From NCBI GenBank assembly GCA_020847985.1, contig JADLBC010000049.1, positions 48,469-112,468 on the forward strand: a stretch of DNA of 64,000 bases, read 5' to 3'. The stretch's first letter is position 1; every line of letters starts with the position of its first letter. Below are positions 34,535 through 43,287 of this stretch, piece after piece. Below the pieces are notes generated by a model, which did not search any database, was not told the DNA's origin, and was given only the letters and a program-made list of their open reading frames with translations. The stretch is from Dehalococcoidia bacterium. GTDB taxonomy: Bacteria; Chloroflexota; Dehalococcoidia; Tepidiformales; Tepidiformaceae. Made by a program: the position numbers and the translations under genes.

Positions 34535-35484
34535 GCGGCTACCTCGTCCGCCGCGCGCTCAACGCCATCCCGCTTTTGCTCATCGTGACGATGGCGGTCT
34601 TCGCCCTCACGCACCTGAGCGGGGACCCGGTGGCGGCGATTGTGGGCGGCGGCGAGGTGGCTTCGAATCCCGAACTCGAAGCGCGCATCCGCCACGACCT
34701 CGGGCTCGATGACCCCCTGCCCGTGCAGTACCTCAACTGGCTGAAGGGCGTCGTCCAGGGTGACCTGGGGCGATCCATCCAGACGCACCGGCCGGTGCGC
34801 GAAACGCTCGCCGACCGCCTGCCCACGACACTGCAACTGGCGCTCTGTGCGTGGGCCATCGGCATCCTCATCTCGCTGCCCCTCGGCATCATCGCGGCGG
34901 TCCGCCAGAACACGTGGGTAGACCACGGCGCGACCGTCCTCGCGCTGAGCGGCGTCGCCGTGCCCAGCTTCTGGATGGGGCTGATGTTCATCCTCGTGTT
35001 CGGCGTCTGGATGGGCGTGCTGCCGCCGTCCGGCTTCGTCTCCGTCACCGACAACCCGCTCAAGGCTGCTCAGTACCTCGTGTTGCCCGCGATCACGCTC
35101 GGGGTGCACCAGACAGGGTCGCTCACGCGCCAGATGCGTTCGGCCATGGTCGAAGTTCTGAACCAGGACTACGTGCGCACCGCGCGGGCGAAGGGGCTGG
35201 TGGAACGCAGCGTCGTCATTCGCCACGGCGTGCGAAACGCGATGCTCCCCGTGCTGACGGTGCTGGGGCTGCAGGCCGGCGCCCTCGTCGGCGGCACCGT
35301 CGTCGTCGAGCAGGTGTTCGCGATTCCGGGGATGGGGCGTCTCGCGCTCACGGCGGTGCTCCAGCACGACATCCCCGTGGTCCAGGGCTTCGTCCTCGTG
35401 GCGACGCTCGCCGTGGTCACCGCCAACCTCGTCACCGATGTCATGTACGGGGTCCTCGACCCGCGGATTCAACATGGCCGTTAG
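34531..35484 (+). CDS. ABC transporter permease, DppB type
   Basis: A 317-residue inner-membrane permease with about six membrane segments (ALNAIPLLLIVTMAVFALTH at the N-terminus; AWAIGILISLPLGIIAAV). The family signature is present (DYVRTARAKGLVERSVVIRH, the EAA loop contacting the ATPase) and the end has AIPGMGRLALTAVLQHDIP. It starts inside the stop of the binding-protein gene (ATGA) and is followed by the second permease, so all three are one operon. Confidence 0.94.
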   Translation: MSGYLVRRALNAIPLLLIVTMAVFALTHLSGDPVAAIVGGGEVASNPELEARIRHDLGLDDPLPVQYLNWLKGVVQGDLGRSIQTHRPVRETLADRLPTTLQLALCAWAIGILISLPLGIIAAVRQNTWVDHGATVLALSGVAVPSFWMGLMFILVFGVWMGVLPPSGFVSVTDNPLKAAQYLVLPAITLGVHQTGSLTRQMRSAMVEVLNQDYVRTARAKGLVERSVVIRHGVRNAMLPVLTVLGLQAGALVGGTVVVEQVFAIPGMGRLALTAVLQHDIPVVQGFVLVATLAVVTANLVTDVMYGVLDPRIQHGR

Positions 35485-36364
35485 CCCGAGCATCCAGCAG
35501 ATACCGCTGCGGCCGGCCGCGCCGGCGTTCCCGGCCCGCCTGCGCCGCCTTGCGCGCCGGAAGCCAGTGGGCGCGGTGGCCTTCTTCGTCATCGTCGCGC
35601 TCGCGCTGGCGGCCATCGCCTCGCCCGTGCTCGCTCCCTACGACCCGCTTGAGCCCAACTACAGCGCACTGCGCCAGGGCCCCACGCTCGCGCACCCCTT
35701 CGGCACCGACCAGATCGGGCGCGACCTGCTCAGCCGGATCATCTACGGGACGCGCATCTCCTTCCTCGTGGGTGTCGTGTCCGTCGGCGTGGCTGTGTGC
35801 CTCGGCACGCCCATCGGCCTGGTCGCCGGCTACTTCCGCGGCGCCGTCGACGAGGTGCTGATGCGCGTCATCGATGGCATCTCTGCCTTCCCGAGCCTGG
35901 TGTTGGCGCTGGCCATTGTGGCGGTCCTCAAACCCAGCCTGGTGAACGTGATGGTGGCCGTGGGGCTGACATCTATCCCCATCTTCGCGCGGCTCACGCG
36001 GAGCCAGGTGCTCTCCCTGCGCGAACGCGACTTCATCCTCGCGGCGACCTCCACCGGCGCCAGCGACCTGCGGATCATGCTCCGGCACATCATGCCGAAC
36101 GCCATGTCACCGCTGATCGTGCAGGCGACGCTGGGCCTGGGCATCGCCATCCTCGCCGAAGCCTCGCTCGGGTACCTGGGCGTGGGCGTGCAGCCGCCGA
36201 CGCCGACCTGGGGCGGCATCCTCAACCAGGGGGCGCCGCTGATCGAACGGGCGCCGTGGCTCTCCATCGCCCCCGGGGCGGCCATCTTCACCCTCGTCCT
36301 CTCCTTCAACCTTCTCGGCGATGCCCTCCGCGACGCCCTGGACCCACGGCAGCGAAAGGGCTGA
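35474..36364 (+). CDS. ABC transporter permease, DppC type
   Basis: A 296-residue permease, partner of the preceding DppB-type protein. Membrane segments include VGAVAFFVIVALALAAIASP. The DppC features are visible: HPFGTDQIGRDLLSRIIYGT after the first segment and ERDFILAATSTGASDLRI as the EAA loop. ATG 35474 overlaps the previous gene by 11 bases. No ATPase gene (DppD/DppF type) follows, so the energy subunits must be encoded elsewhere. Confidence 0.94.
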   Translation: MAVSPSIQQIPLRPAAPAFPARLRRLARRKPVGAVAFFVIVALALAAIASPVLAPYDPLEPNYSALRQGPTLAHPFGTDQIGRDLLSRIIYGTRISFLVGVVSVGVAVCLGTPIGLVAGYFRGAVDEVLMRVIDGISAFPSLVLALAIVAVLKPSLVNVMVAVGLTSIPIFARLTRSQVLSLRERDFILAATSTGASDLRIMLRHIMPNAMSPLIVQATLGLGIAILAEASLGYLGVGVQPPTPTWGGILNQGAPLIERAPWLSIAPGAAIFTLVLSFNLLGDALRDALDPRQRKG

Positions 36365-36410
36365 AGCGGCCGATGCGCACGAACACTTCTACCCCCAGGG
36401 AGCGCAGTTC

Positions 36411-37655
36411 ATGACCGAAACCCCCCTCGCAGGGCTCCGGGTGCTCGCGATGGAACAGGCGGTGGCCCTCCCATTTGCCACTCGCCACCTCGCGGACCTC
36501 GGCGCCGAGGTCATCCGCGTGCAGTCGCACAAGCGCGGCATCCAGTCGCTCGCCGAGATCGATCTCACCCGGAACAAGCGCCAGCTCGCCATCGACCTTG
36601 CCACCGAAGGCGGGCCCGAGGCCTTCCGCCGGGTGGCGGCCTCATGCGACATCGTCGCTCACAACTACACGCCGCGGGTCGTGCGCCAGTTCGGCATCGA
36701 CTACGCCAGCATTCGCGCCGTGAAACCGGACATCATCTATGTCTCGCTTACCGGCTTCGGCACGACCGGCCCGTGGGGCGAACGGCCGCTCTTCGGCCCC
36801 GGCGCCGAGGCGGTCGCGGGCCACAATGAACTCATCGGCGACGAGAGCGGCTGGGCCGGACGCCCGGGCACGATCGTGTACGCCGACAGCATGTGCGGCC
36901 TCAACACCACCTTCGCCATGCTCGCCGCGATCGATGAGCACCAGCGCACCGGACGGGGCCAGCACATCGATATCTCCCTGTACGAAACAGCGGTTTCCAA
37001 CCTCGGGCCGGTGATGGCCGCGCGCGGCATGGGGGTGCAACCCCGGCGCTTCGGCAACGCCGACCTTACCTTCGCGCTGCACGGCGTCTTCACCTGCGCC
37101 GGCACGGACCGCCACGTCGCGATTGCCGTTCGCGCGGGCCAGGAGGCGGCGTTGCGGGAGGCGCTCGGCGTCGCGGAGGTGGACGAAGCCGCGGTTTCCG
37201 CCGCGCTGTGCGACCGGGACGCCTCCGCCACCGCCACGCTCCTGCAGGGGCACGGCATCGCCGCCACCGTCGTCGCCGATGCGAGCGACCTCGCGACGGA
37301 CCCACACCTCTGGGAGCGCGGCTACTTCGGTATCGCCGAGCGGACGTTGCCAGGCATCGCCGGGCACTATCCGCACGAAGGGCCCGCGTGGGGCCACGGC
37401 CCGGGCGTCGCCCTCGAGGAATCCCGGCCCGTGGGCACGGACACCCGCGCAATCCTCGCCGAACTCGGTGGGTACACGGACGCCGAAATCGACGCGCTCT
37501 ACGAATCGGGCGCGGCGGGGACCGTCCCGGCGCCACCCATCGCGACGCACCCGGCCGACCACCAGACGCGCATCGATCGCGGCGAACTCTCGCGCGTCGA
37601 CGCGGAACATGACGGCTGGCGTGCGCTGGCCGCGCGAGCGGAGGGAGCGCGATGA
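36411..37655 (+). CDS. class III (CaiB/BaiF) CoA-transferase
   Basis: A 414-residue CoA-transferase beginning LAGLRVLAMEQAVALPFATR, with the nucleophilic Asp in GRGQHIDISLYETA. The R-N-K-R CoA-binding segment is LTRNKRQLAIDLA. It lies 46 bases behind the DppC-type gene and ends in a 4-base overlap with the next CoA-transferase gene, so the transporter and CoA-transferases are probably one transcript. That suggests it activates the imported acid. Substrate unknown. Confidence 0.92.
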   Translation: MTETPLAGLRVLAMEQAVALPFATRHLADLGAEVIRVQSHKRGIQSLAEIDLTRNKRQLAIDLATEGGPEAFRRVAASCDIVAHNYTPRVVRQFGIDYASIRAVKPDIIYVSLTGFGTTGPWGERPLFGPGAEAVAGHNELIGDESGWAGRPGTIVYADSMCGLNTTFAMLAAIDEHQRTGRGQHIDISLYETAVSNLGPVMAARGMGVQPRRFGNADLTFALHGVFTCAGTDRHVAIAVRAGQEAALREALGVAEVDEAAVSAALCDRDASATATLLQGHGIAATVVADASDLATDPHLWERGYFGIAERTLPGIAGHYPHEGPAWGHGPGVALEESRPVGTDTRAILAELGGYTDAEIDALYESGAAGTVPAPPIATHPADHQTRIDRGELSRVDAEHDGWRALAARAEGAR

Positions 37656-38764
37656 CGATGCGCGCGCTCGATGTGACCACCGGCGTGGGCCCGGCCTACA
37701 CCGGCAAGCTGCTCGCCGAGGTTGGCTGGGACGTCGTCAAGTTCGAACCGCCCGGCGGCGACCCTACACGCCAGGAAGCCTCGCGGTGGGGCGGCGCCGC
37801 CGGTGCCGCGTTCGCCTTCGCCAACGCGGGAAAGCGCGGCGTCACCGGCGATGAGCGAACCCTGCGCGCGCTCGCTGAGGCCGCCGACGTCGTGGTCGGC
37901 GATTTCTCGCCCGCCGGCCTCGCCGCGGCCGGCCTCCCCGCCGATGCGTACCAGACGCTGGCCCCGCGCCACGTGGTCACCTCCGTCAGTGCGTTTGGCA
38001 TTTCGGGCCCAAAGGCCGGGTGGGCAGCCACCGACCTCATCGTGCAGGCGGCGAGCGGGCTGATGTTCCTCACCGGCGAACACGACCAGCCGCCGATGCA
38101 GCTCCCGCCATACCAGGGCGCGCTCATGGGTGGGGTCGCGGCCGCGTCGGCGACGGTGGCCGCGCTGCTTGCCTCCCGCGCCGGCGGCGGTCTCCGCCGC
38201 ATCGATGTCTCCCTGGTTGAGGCGCTGGCGTCGCACACCTACGGGCAGGTGAGCGCCTACGTCTACCGCGGCGAAGTGGCCCGGCGCGAGGCGCGCATCA
38301 AGGGCGGCCTGCGCATGGTCCCCGCCAGCGACAAGTTCGTGTACTGCGCGCCCGGCGCCGTCGCGACCATGCGCATGGACGGCATCGCCGTGCTCCTGGA
38401 TGAACCGAAGCTCGCCGAGGAGCGCTTCCAGACCGCCGAGGGCCGCATGCGGAACTACGACGAGTTCGTCGCGCTCTTCGTGCCGCCCTTCCAGCGCAAG
38501 ACGGCGCAGGAGTGGTTCGAAGCCGCCGAGAAGATGCACATGACGTTCGCGCTCGTGCAGACCATCGACGACCTCTTCGCCTGCCCGCAAATCGCGGCGC
38601 GCGACCTCCTGCGCGAGGTCGAAGGCCCCGGTGGTGTGCCCCTGCGCATCCCCGGGCGCCCGTTCCGCCTCGAAGGTGGCCCGGACCCGGTCACCCGCTC
38701 GGCGCCGCGCGAGCCGGGCATCGATACGAAAGACGTCCTCGCCGACTGGCTCGGCGCGCACTAA
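37652..38764 (+). CDS. class III (CaiB/BaiF) CoA-transferase, second of coupled pair
   Basis: A 370-residue CoA-transferase; the N-terminus (MRALDVTTGVGPAYTGKLLA) is short but has the family strand-helix. The nucleophilic Asp is in LRRIDVSLVEAL. It overlaps the previous CoA-transferase gene by 4 bases (ATGA) and has different length and low identity by eye, so the two may form a heteromer or handle separate steps. A hotdog-fold gene follows after 16 bases. Confidence 0.9.
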   Translation: MTMRALDVTTGVGPAYTGKLLAEVGWDVVKFEPPGGDPTRQEASRWGGAAGAAFAFANAGKRGVTGDERTLRALAEAADVVVGDFSPAGLAAAGLPADAYQTLAPRHVVTSVSAFGISGPKAGWAATDLIVQAASGLMFLTGEHDQPPMQLPPYQGALMGGVAAASATVAALLASRAGGGLRRIDVSLVEALASHTYGQVSAYVYRGEVARREARIKGGLRMVPASDKFVYCAPGAVATMRMDGIAVLLDEPKLAEERFQTAEGRMRNYDEFVALFVPPFQRKTAQEWFEAAEKMHMTFALVQTIDDLFACPQIAARDLLREVEGPGGVPLRIPGRPFRLEGGPDPVTRSAPREPGIDTKDVLADWLGAH

Positions 38765-38780
38765 TCGAAGGAGAGCAGCA

Positions 38781-39617
38781 ATGCCGGCAACTCGCGAAGT
38801 CATCGAGAACCGCTTCACGGCCTGGATGGACAATCCCAACGACCCCACCATCTCCAACAAGATCCACGCCGCCGATGGGGCGAAGGAGTACGGCTTCCAG
38901 GCCGCGCTCGTGGGTGGCGTCACGGTCTACGGGTGGTGCGTCCCGACCATCCTCCAGGCCGCGGGCGAAAGCTGGCTCGACAACGGCTGGGCCGAGGTCC
39001 ATTTCCGCCGCCCCACCTATCCGGGCGACGAGATGACGATCCGTGCGACGCCGCTCGACGATGGCTCGTGGGGGTTCGTCGCCGAGAAGCAGGGAGGCGA
39101 AGTCTGCATCCGCGGCCAGTTCGGGCTCGGCGAAGGGCCCTTCAACGACACCTTCGAGCTTTCGAAGCGCCTCCCCGCCGACCCGCCGCTCGAACAGCGC
39201 GAGTGGCTCACGATCGAGAACGCGCCCGTCGGCAAGGACCTGCGCACACTCCCCATCAACATCAGCGCCGAGGAAGCGCGCGAGACCTCACAGCGTCAGC
39301 TGCGCGAGACCAACCCGCTGTTCGTGGGCGAAAACCCCGTGCTCAACCCCTCGCTCGTCGCGCGCCAGATGATGACGCTGCTCTCGTACACCATGGATTA
39401 TGGCAAGCCGTCCATCCATGTCAGCAGCCACATCCAGAACCTGCGGCGCATCCCGGCCGGCGTGCCGCTGGCGCTCACGGGGCACTACGTGAAGGCCTGG
39501 GCCGACCGGCACCACTACGGCGCCTTCGACGGCGACTACGTCTCCCCGGACGGCTCCATCGAATACGCGCGCATCCGCCACACGAACATCTTCCGGGTGG
39601 CGAAGAAGGACGAGTAG
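38781..39617 (+). CDS. hotdog-fold (MaoC-like) dehydratase family protein
   Basis: A 278-residue protein with two hotdog-like halves. The N-terminal half has GFQAALVGGVTVYGWCVP and FRRPTYPGDEMTIRATPLDD, which match the GYRGGLVSG and GEVTIEG features of the hotdog pair at 31 kb. The C-terminal half has a similar strand order (HIQNLRRIPAGVPLALTGHY). Expected role: hydration/dehydration of a CoA ester. It ends the run that starts with the ABC transporter. The start follows GAAGGAGAG. A strong terminator follows. Confidence 0.75.
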   Translation: MPATREVIENRFTAWMDNPNDPTISNKIHAADGAKEYGFQAALVGGVTVYGWCVPTILQAAGESWLDNGWAEVHFRRPTYPGDEMTIRATPLDDGSWGFVAEKQGGEVCIRGQFGLGEGPFNDTFELSKRLPADPPLEQREWLTIENAPVGKDLRTLPINISAEEARETSQRQLRETNPLFVGENPVLNPSLVARQMMTLLSYTMDYGKPSIHVSSHIQNLRRIPAGVPLALTGHYVKAWADRHHYGAFDGDYVSPDGSIEYARIRHTNIFRVAKKDE

Positions 39618-39635
39618 CCGCGGCGCGGCCCCCTC

Positions 39636-39672
39636 AAAGGCCGCGGGCGCCCACCTGCGTCCGCGGCCTTTT
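39636..39672 (+). terminator. intrinsic terminator of the transporter/CoA-transferase operon
   Basis: AAAGGCCGCGG, a 14-base loop, then CCGCGGCCTTTT. The stem is 11 bases and followed by a T-run, so this looks like the end of the 32.9-39.6 kb transcript. Confidence 0.75.
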
Positions 39673-39723
39673 CCCGCCGGCCGTCCGCCCCGGTAGACTC
39701 CCTGCGAGCGGACAGGGGGAACG

Positions 39724-40260
39724 ATGAACCGGATCGAAATCGAAATCAGGCTGAACCGCGACCGCGCCTGGCTGCTCGAAACGCTCGCGGCCATGAGTGA
39801 TGCCGATCTCTCGGCGCCGCGCACACCCAGTGAGCACGACTCGGCGAAGACGTGGTCTTTCGCGGACCATTTCATCCACACCACGCTCATCGAGCAGAAC
39901 TGGAACGCGATGTTCCGCCGCCACATCGCGGGCGAAGCGGGCATGCAGCGTCCGGTCCTCGAAGAAGGCGAAGCCCGGCCCACCGACGACGTTATGGCAG
40001 GGATTCACCGCTGGACCGAGCGCTGGGCCGATAGCCATCGCGGCAAGCCCCTGGCCGAGCTTGCGCGCATCGGGCTCGCCGTTCGCGCCGACACGCTCGC
40101 GCTCCTGGCCGAACTCACCGATGAGCAGCTCGCGTCCGTCATCCCGGGCGCCCCCTGGGCCGATGGCACCGTCGGCGGGATCATGGCCGCGAACGCCGAC
40201 CACGGGCGCCGCCACTTCACGTGGGCGAAGGAAGGGACACTAACGCCCGGCCCGGAGTGA
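39724..40260 (+). CDS. DinB-like (DfsB) metal-binding four-helix protein
   Basis: A 178-residue protein with the DinB/YfiT pattern: a conserved first helix (RDRAWLLETLAAMSDADLS), a His near residue 51 in FADHFIHTTLIEQNW and a His pair near the end (ANADHGRRHFTWA), which together would bind a metal ion. Members are thiol-dependent transferases or unknown. Upstream there is a TAGACT box at 39694-39699 and a CAGGGGG ribosome site. Its stop abuts the stop of the next, convergent gene. Confidence 0.78.
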   Translation: MNRIEIEIRLNRDRAWLLETLAAMSDADLSAPRTPSEHDSAKTWSFADHFIHTTLIEQNWNAMFRRHIAGEAGMQRPVLEEGEARPTDDVMAGIHRWTERWADSHRGKPLAELARIGLAVRADTLALLAELTDEQLASVIPGAPWADGTVGGIMAANADHGRRHFTWAKEGTLTPGPE

Positions 40261-40998
40261 CTACGCCCGCGCGCCCCGCAAGAACTGATCAACGAGCTGC
40301 TCCGAACAGCGGGGATCGATGACCTCGCGGCTGACGAGGCGGCGGTAGAAGAGCGGGCCCGCGAGGCTGCTCACGGCGATATCCACATCCAGGTCGCGCC
40401 GGATTTCGCCCGCTGTGCACGCATCGAGGAGGACAGCGCGCATCTGCCCGAGGGTATCCGCCAGCAGATCCTGGAGGAGCGCGTCGACCTCGCTGTCGCG
40501 CTCGGCGGATTCGATGATCCCGGGGAGGAGCGGCGCCCAGGGCGCGTCGCGCAGCCCCTCCGTGAGCGCGTTGACCAATGCGATCAGACGGTCACGAAGT
40601 TTGCCCTCGGGTAACGGTGTCTGGCCGTGCGGAATGAGATTACGCAGTGCATCGAAGACGATCGTCGAGCGCGAATCCCAGTGGCGGTAGATGGTCGTCT
40701 TGGCGACGCCGGAACGCTCCGCGAGCCGCTCGATCGTGACGAACGGCACTCCGCCTTCGACCAGCAGCTGGACCGCCGCACCCAGGACAGCCGACTTCGA
40801 CCGCTCGACACGCGGCCCGCTGGGAGATGCGCTCGCATGCGGGATACCGGGCCTCCTGGGGCGAGGAGTCGCGTATGGGCGGCATGATACCCGCAGGTAT
40901 CCCGTATGGGGAGCAACTCGGACCGGTATCCGACCGCTCTTGTATTTCCGACAGTTAGATTGGGCGAAAGCGGCAGGAAACCAACCGTTTACCCGCAC
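40261..40998 (-). CDS. TetR family transcriptional regulator, start uncertain
   Basis: The HTH is clear (SKSAVLGAAVQLLVEGG, TIERLAERSGVAKTTIYRHW) and a ligand domain follows, ending LVDQFLRGARA. The only standard start codon that keeps the HTH whole is GTG 40998, but it would add ~50 residues unlike any TetR N-terminus. A perfect AGGAGG lies at 40857-40852, and six bases later there is an in-frame ATC at 40845. Starting there gives a 194-residue protein of normal length. I list the longest standard frame and consider 40845 more likely. A palindrome (40886-40901) just upstream looks like an autoregulatory operator. It is divergent from mgsA. Confidence 0.8.
   Translation of the reverse strand: MRVNGWFPAAFAQSNCRKYKSGRIPVRVAPHTGYLRVSCRPYATPRPRRPGIPHASASPSGPRVERSKSAVLGAAVQLLVEGGVPFVTIERLAERSGVAKTTIYRHWDSRSTIVFDALRNLIPHGQTPLPEGKLRDRLIALVNALTEGLRDAPWAPLLPGIIESAERDSEVDALLQDLLADTLGQMRAVLLDACTAGEIRRDLDVDIAVSSLAGPLFYRRLVSREVIDPRCSEQLVDQFLRGARA
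40886..40901. promoter_or_regulatory. probable TetR operator palindrome
   Basis: GATACC-cgca-GGTATC, flanked by two direct copies of CGTATGGG (40872-40879 and 40904-40911). A TATCAT hexamer on the minus strand (40889-40884) overlaps it and could be the TetR -10 box, so binding would block transcription. Confidence 0.5.
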
Positions 40999-41052
40999 CC
41001 GTTACGGTGGAACCACCCCCGGCTGCCTCCCGGCGGCGGGCAAGGAGGATTC

Positions 41053-41529
41053 ATGCAAATTGAAACCGCGCCCGAGCCGGCGTGCATGGCCGAACGCAAA
41101 CGCATCGCCCTCATCGCCCACGACAACCGCAAGCTGGACCTGCTGGACTGGGCGCGCTTCAACCGCGGCACCCTCGCCGGGCACGACCTCTTCGCCACGG
41201 GAACCACTGGCGCGCTCATCGAAAACGACCTCGGCATCCCCGTGACCCGCTTCCTCAGCGGCCCGCTCGGCGGTGACCAGCAGGTCGGCGCGGCCGTGGC
41301 CGAAGGGCGCCTCGATTTCGTCATCTTCTTCTGGGACCCGCTCGAACCGCAGCCGCACGACGTCGATGTGAAGGCGCTGCTGCGCATCGCGGTCGTCTAT
41401 AACACGCCGATCGCCTGCAACCGCGCGACCGCGGACTTCATCCTTTCGAGCCCGCTGATGACGCTCGCCTACGCTCGGTACGCGATTCCCGAGGGCGAGG
41501 CGTATTCACGGCAGGGCGCGCCGGCCTAG
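41053..41529 (+). CDS. mgsA: methylglyoxal synthase
   Basis: A 158-residue enzyme converting dihydroxyacetone phosphate to methylglyoxal and phosphate, a bypass of lower glycolysis when phosphate is short. Signatures: RKRIALIAHDNRKLDLLDWA, the phosphate-binding FATGTTGALI, GPLGGDQQVGA with the catalytic Asp, and FFWDPLEPQPHDVDVKALLR, followed by YNTPIACNRATADF. ATG 41053 has a CAAGGAGG ribosome site. It is divergent from the TetR gene, whose operator lies ~160 bases upstream. Its stop overlaps the proS stop by 4 bases (convergent). Confidence 0.94.
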   Translation: MQIETAPEPACMAERKRIALIAHDNRKLDLLDWARFNRGTLAGHDLFATGTTGALIENDLGIPVTRFLSGPLGGDQQVGAAVAEGRLDFVIFFWDPLEPQPHDVDVKALLRIAVVYNTPIACNRATADFILSSPLMTLAYARYAIPEGEAYSRQGAPA

Positions 41530-43232
41530 GCCCCGGAGGCGCCGAGGATGTCCCGGACCCGCGCCACAACATCCGCAATGGGGACCACTTCGAAGCCAGG
41601 AGCGCGTCGCGCCTTCACCTCGACGCCACCCTTCTCGAGCGCGCGCGGGCTCACGGTCACCCGTGCGGGCATGCCCAGCAGGTCCGCGTCCTTGAACTTC
41701 ACCCCGGCCGACTCCGCGCGGTCGTCGATCAGGCAGGTGAGCCCGGCGTCCAGCAGCGCAGCCTCGATGTTCGCGACCGCCGCGGCGACCGGAGCCTGGT
41801 CGAGGTTGAGTCCCACCAGGTGGACATCGTACGGGGCCACGCCCGCGGGCCAGGTGATGCCGTTGTCGTCGTGGTTCGCCTCAATGCAGGCCGCGAGCAT
41901 GCGCTCGACGCCGATGCCGTAGCAGCCCATGACCGCGGGCTTGCGCTCGCCCTGCTCGTCCAGGTAGTACACGCCCATCGATTCCGAATAGATGGTCCCG
42001 AGCTTGAACACGTGCCCCATCTCCATCCCGCGCTTCACCTCAAGCGGCGTGCCGCACGTCGCGCAGGCATCGCCGGCCCGGGCGAGGGCAATCTCCGCGA
42101 CGATGTTGGCCTGCCAGTCGCGGCCGTGGTTCACGTTCCGAAGGTGGAAGCCGTCCTCGTTCGCGCCCGCCACAAGGTTCGGCGCTTCCACGGCGCTCGG
42201 GTCCGCGACGATGGTCATCCCCTGCAGGCCCACGGCCGAGGCCGACCCGGCGACGAGCCCGGCCGCGCGCACCATGCGCTCGTCCATCGCCTCCAGAGCC
42301 TTTGCCTTGAGCGTGTTCTTGAGCTTGACTTCGTTCACATCGAGGTCGCCCCGGATGGCAACGAACACGGGCTGGCCATCGGCGCGGAAGAACACCGCCT
42401 TGCAGGTCTGCCGGGCCTCGATACCCAGTGCGGCCACGAGGTCGTCGATCGTGCGCTGGCCCGGGGTGGCGATGCGCTCCATCGGGAGCGGTTCGCCCGC
42501 GACGGGCGCAGGCCGGCGGAACTCGGCCTTCTCGGCGTTCGCGGCATACCCGCACGAGGGGCAGAGGAGGATCTCGTCCTCGCCGTTGGGCGTCAGGAAA
42601 ATGAACTCCTGGCTGTCCTTGCCGCCGATTGCGCCGGAGTCGGCGGCGACGGGGATCACGGGGACGCCGGCTCGCTGGAAGATCCGGACGTACGCCTGGA
42701 AGGCGAGGTCATACGAGGCATCCAGCGTGTCCCACCCGGTATCGAAGCTGTAGGCGTCCTTCATCGTGAATTCGCGCAGCCGGATGAGGCCGCCGCGCGG
42801 GCGGGGCTCATCGCGGAACTTCGTTTGTATCTGGTACAGCGTTACGGGGAGGTCGCGGTAGCTCTGGATGGTCCGGCCAGCGAGGTCGCTGATCACTTCT
42901 TCGTGAGTGGGCCCAAGGGCGAAACCGTGCTCCTTGCGGTCGCTCAAACGGAACAGCGTTTCGCCCATGGCGGCGGCGCGCCCCGATTTCTCCCAGAGTT
43001 CGATGGGGTGCAGGGCGGGCAGATGCACCTCCTGCGCCCCAGCCCGGTCCATCTCCTCGCGGATGATCGATTCGAGGCGGCGGAAGACCTTCCAGCCAAG
43101 CGGCGTGAACGAATAGAGCCCTGCCGCCAGCTGGCTGATGAGCCCCGCGCGAATGAGCAGCTTGTGGCTCGGAAGGTCGGCATCGGCCGGCGCTTCGCGC
43201 AGCGTCTTCAGGAGCAGGCGGCTCATCCTCAT
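41526..43232 (-). CDS. proS: prolyl-tRNA synthetase, bacterial type
   Basis: A 568-residue class II synthetase charging tRNA-Pro. Motif 2 and 3 regions are visible (TKFRDEPRPRGGLIRLREF; GCYGIGVERMLAACIE). The editing (INS) domain lies between motifs 2 and 3 (VAALGIEARQTCKAVFFRAD, FVAIRGDLDVNEVKL), as in the bacterial form. The C-terminal anticodon-binding domain ends near VVPIADVVARVRDIL. Start has AAGGAG; ATG 43226 is possible. It follows dtd on the same strand by 55 bases, so tRNA charging and D-aminoacyl-tRNA clearing may share a transcript. Confidence 0.95.
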   Translation of the reverse strand: MRMSRLLLKTLREAPADADLPSHKLLIRAGLISQLAAGLYSFTPLGWKVFRRLESIIREEMDRAGAQEVHLPALHPIELWEKSGRAAAMGETLFRLSDRKEHGFALGPTHEEVISDLAGRTIQSYRDLPVTLYQIQTKFRDEPRPRGGLIRLREFTMKDAYSFDTGWDTLDASYDLAFQAYVRIFQRAGVPVIPVAADSGAIGGKDSQEFIFLTPNGEDEILLCPSCGYAANAEKAEFRRPAPVAGEPLPMERIATPGQRTIDDLVAALGIEARQTCKAVFFRADGQPVFVAIRGDLDVNEVKLKNTLKAKALEAMDERMVRAAGLVAGSASAVGLQGMTIVADPSAVEAPNLVAGANEDGFHLRNVNHGRDWQANIVAEIALARAGDACATCGTPLEVKRGMEMGHVFKLGTIYSESMGVYYLDEQGERKPAVMGCYGIGVERMLAACIEANHDDNGITWPAGVAPYDVHLVGLNLDQAPVAAAVANIEAALLDAGLTCLIDDRAESAGVKFKDADLLGMPARVTVSPRALEKGGVEVKARRAPGFEVVPIADVVARVRDILGASGA

Positions 43233-43287
43233 CGTCGGGGAACTCCTTTGTCGATCCTTGAAAGGTGGCGCGGCGCTCGGGGTTCGG

